Origin: Pyrocephalus nanus
Lineage: Eukaryota > Chordata > Aves > Passeriformes > Tyrannidae
Direction: 5' to 3'
DNA length: 64,000 nt
Assembly (NCBI GenBank): GCA_038380795.1
Contig: CM076266.1
Span: 34,112,145 to 34,176,144 of the forward strand
In this document: positions 60,693 through 64,000 of the stretch, piece by piece
Layout of the letters: each line of letters begins with the position of its first letter
Numbering within the stretch: the stretch's first letter is position 1
Translations under genes and position numbers: made by a program
Notes under the pieces: generated by a model
Seen by the model: only the letters and a program-made list of their open reading frames with translations
Database searches by the model: none
What the model was told of the DNA's origin: nothing

Positions 60693-63600
60693 TGGAGTTA
60701 TCATTGGATAGTCTCTCAGTGCCTGGAGTCACTGGCTCATCCTTTCACAGAGGAGGGGTCTGCAGCTTGTTATAATCTGTGCCCAGTACAGAGGTGATGT
60801 AGAAGGATAGAGGCAGAAGTCAATCTGGCCTTTTGTCCACAGACTCACTCAAAATATAATTTTCACCTAAAAAGCACTTAACTAGATTTTCAGAATAATT
60901 AATTAGAGAATAGAAATATGTTTTGTGGGTAGAAAGTGTTGATATTGCTGATTTAGGGTACGTGCTTTAATTATGTGGCTACTCTAAAGCATTTGTCATA
61001 TTACACTAGGATACTAAAAATTGGGTTTTATGATGTGTTTAGAATGTCTAGTCGGTTTGGAAACTTCAGTTAGATGACAACACTTGCTGATCTGGGTCCC
61101 ACTAGAACAAGACCATTACACAGAATGTAACAAATAACAAATAGTATAAGAAATAATTCTGCTCTGGTCAGAAATGGTTTCACCTTCCTTTTGCTTATCT
61201 AGTTCAGCTAGCTATTGTTTACTAGCATTGGGTTTTGTGCAGTCCTGTGGTGAACTGGATCAGGGAACTGATTTGATAGAAAATGAACAGATCTTTTGTG
61301 GTTTCCAGGTTTATAAATACACCATGCCATCTTGGTGGTAGATGTGATGAATACAAGCACTAGAGCAAGGGAGGCAACAGGGGTTAGTTTTGAGAGAGGA
61401 GTCTAGGAAATGGAGATGTGAGATTGCCTTATTTTATAGAAATGCAGGTTCTCATTGGATTAAGTTGACTGCTTTGCGTAGAACCAGAGCAGAGAGGGTA
61501 AGTACAGAAAGTTATAGAAAGAACACAGAGTTTCTTTGTGGAAAAACTGGTTTTTCCCCCTAGCATTTATTTAAAAAGAACCAAAGCAGTTAAATGGTAA
61601 AGTGGGTTTACTTTTGCAGCAAAAATGGTCTATTTGTAGCAAAACTGAAAAATGCTTCACCAAAACTGAACCAACATTAATACACACACATTTGAGCTTT
61701 ATTTCACTGTGAAGAGTTCAAACTGTCTCACTTTTAAGAATCATGGGATTTATTCTGCTGGAGGCAGCAATATAATTTTCTGTAGTTTATTTGTATATTT
61801 TTAGAGTGTCCACACAGTTAAACTTGGGTGACTTTCCTCAGAATAAGGGCCCTTTCATGAAATTCTCCTTCAAACCTTTGCTATTAAAAACACACAGTAG
61901 AAAGCTGAAGTGTTTACAGCCAGCAGTATAGTAACCAGGAGCTCCTTTGGCACCCACTGTAGGCAGGAGTTCATAATTCCTATGCTCCTGTGTGGGGTGG
62001 TTTTGGTACTAGGGTAGTTGAAAGAGCAGTAGTAACGATAAGAAATACTCAAGTCCTATTGTGTCACAGCCATGACTCTTGAGATATCAGGAGGAGACAT
62101 TTGTTGATGTATTTGGTCTACCTAAGTGGCAACAAAATGAGGAAACATTACAAATATGACTAGTAAGAACAAAACCATAAAAATTTTTTAAAATGCAAAA
62201 GAAATTTGCACTAAGAAACATCAGAGGATTTAAAAGTGATTCAATATCTTTTCCCATAGCCCAGTCTTTTCAGTGTTGTTTTGTTAAGCAGTAAATAATG
62301 TGATTTTTTCAGGAAAGACATCTTACACTTTCAAATCAGTGTCATAAATCTAACCATATGGATTAGGAAGTCATCCTTATCTACTTACTGTCTAATCTGC
62401 TGATGATACATAGTCTGTTCTGTTGTCATTTCTTAAATATTGTAGGAGGTGAAGAACTCATCAGTCATTTCCAGATTATCTTTAATAAGATTTTCAGAAT
62501 GTGTTTTTAATGGGGTTTATTTTTAATAGAAAATTTTGTACGAGTGCCTGGCGTGGGTGACAAAAGTCCAGTGAAGAAAAACACAAACATAACTATTGTA
62601 ACAAGATTTGATGTCAGTTACTCTTTATTCCTCGCGTCTAGTCCTTAGACTTCACATAGAAGAATCAGTATCTGCAGTTTCTGCAGATCAACAGAAGCAT
62701 GCACGTCTGAATAATAGTTATTGATAATGAATTCAAATATTAAATATAGGCAAATTTTCTTATTAACGTGTTTTTGAAAAATATGACTGCCTAAATGGCT
62801 TACAAGTATGACTTCTTGGCAATAAATGCTGTTAATATTTGCACAACTTTTGGTCTTGTAAAATTTTCTTTCAAATATTTAAAGTGAATAATGCATGACT
62901 TGTTGTGTGATGCCCCTTGATGTTCCTGCTGTTGTTTTTTCATTGGCTTGTACATCTTAAACTTTGAATCATTGCACTGCCATACAGTGTTTTTTGAATC
63001 AATAATACAAATATTTGAGGAATTAATCCTTTATTATGGCTCTGAACGTTATGAAAACAGACTAGAGAAGGAAGGGAATGTGTTCCTTTTAGAATTTCTC
63101 CCCATTCATCTCCTTTGTAGGTAAAATATGTTGACATTGTGAAGTCCTGTTTTACTTGATGAGTTGCATGAAGATCAGGGTTAAAGACCGAGCATGTCAA
63201 GGATTGGTTTATTAGGTTTGGTACTTTTTAGCAGTTGGTGTGATTATCAAAAAGTCACTTAAATAAGACAAAATTTGAAAAAATAGATCAGTTTTTCTTA
63301 CATAAAGATGGACTTCTAAAATTAAAACTGCTGCATTACAGTAATGGCTACTGAAGCATTTTTCAATGTAGAAGGTGAAGTCTGAGATATCTCTTTCTAA
63401 CAAATAAATCCTCTATAATGACTATATAACATTGACTAATTTCTATAATGGTGTTGCGACTAATTAGTGAAGATTCTAGAGTATTACATAAGAATATAAA
63501 GCAGGACCCTTTCCCTTTCAACTTTGTACTATGCAATACACATTTTTCAATGTAAACTGTGAGGACAACAGCAGCTGCAAAGGTAGGAGAGAGCTGGCAA

Positions 63601-64000
63601 TATAAACATAAAGAAAGCAGTAAATTTATCCATTGTGTTTCCTCATGGGTATACATTCTGTCACTTAGAGAACTCGACATTCAGTCAGTTATAATTTATG
63701 AAAATAAACTATTCTGTGTCAAAAGGATTGTATTCATTGAAGTGATAGGGCTTGGAAGACAGCAAAATGTGGGGTTTTTATTACATCTGTGATGATTTTT
63801 TTTTTTAATCAGCTAAGGAGCAAATTATCTCATCAAATGACTGTCTTGTTAGTGTCACTTACCATGAGCCAAATGTGAAGGTTTTGACATGTTTTAAAGC
63901 TGATATATTTGTATGTAAAATGAAAGAAAGGGAAAAAAATCTCCCAGAAAGAGTGAAAACCTGGCACCCCAGTTTTCAGACTCTTATCAGTATATTGATG
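60693..64000. other. AT-rich non-coding stretch to window end
   Basis: No gene or transposon recognised. The 105-codon minus-strand frame at 63363-63680 and the 86-codon frame at 62940-63200 have no family features. Poly(T) runs occur near 63797. Confidence 0.45.

Overview
The window looks like AT-rich nuclear DNA from a bird, most likely a passerine. Two things support this. First, its interspersed repeats are almost all CR1 LINE fragments, the dominant retrotransposon of bird genomes, most ending in the typical (ATTCTATG)n-like tail. Second, one short element near 60.6 kb has a tRNA-Ile-like head joined to a CR1-like 3' tail, the architecture described for the oscine SINE family TguSINE1. 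I found no prokaryotic gene organisation, no rRNA, no functional tRNA gene and no CRISPR array.

Layout. CR1 pieces lie on the minus strand at 1-228, 17173-18510, 22549-22903, 41253-42394 and 54653-54755, and on the plus strand at 3718-3788, 6350-7170, 11304-11578 and 24040-24798. The SINE-like element is at 60555-60692. The longest open frames with recognisable protein similarity (224 and 181 codons) are decayed CR1 reverse-transcriptase remnants, not host genes. Between these insertions lies long AT-rich sequence with scattered microsatellites, homopolymers, two clean tandem duplications (31752-31797 and 55226-55313) and several inverted repeats (best at 15770-15797 and 46286-46346). The stretch 24799-41252 (about 16.4 kb) has no CR1 copy I could recognise.

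Host coding content. I recognise no host protein-coding gene. Three short stretches have splice-acceptor-like tracts followed by an open frame (28233-28319 plus, 29289-29440 minus, 54414-54462 plus); they are reported as weak exon candidates only. The window is best read as part of a gene desert or one very large intron, with a few unique stretches (for example 30520-31120 and 49780-49960) that could be conserved regulatory elements. I see no convincing new biological system. The most informative items are the tRNA-Ile/CR1 SINE, the perfect palindromes, and the weak traces of repeats that may predate birds.
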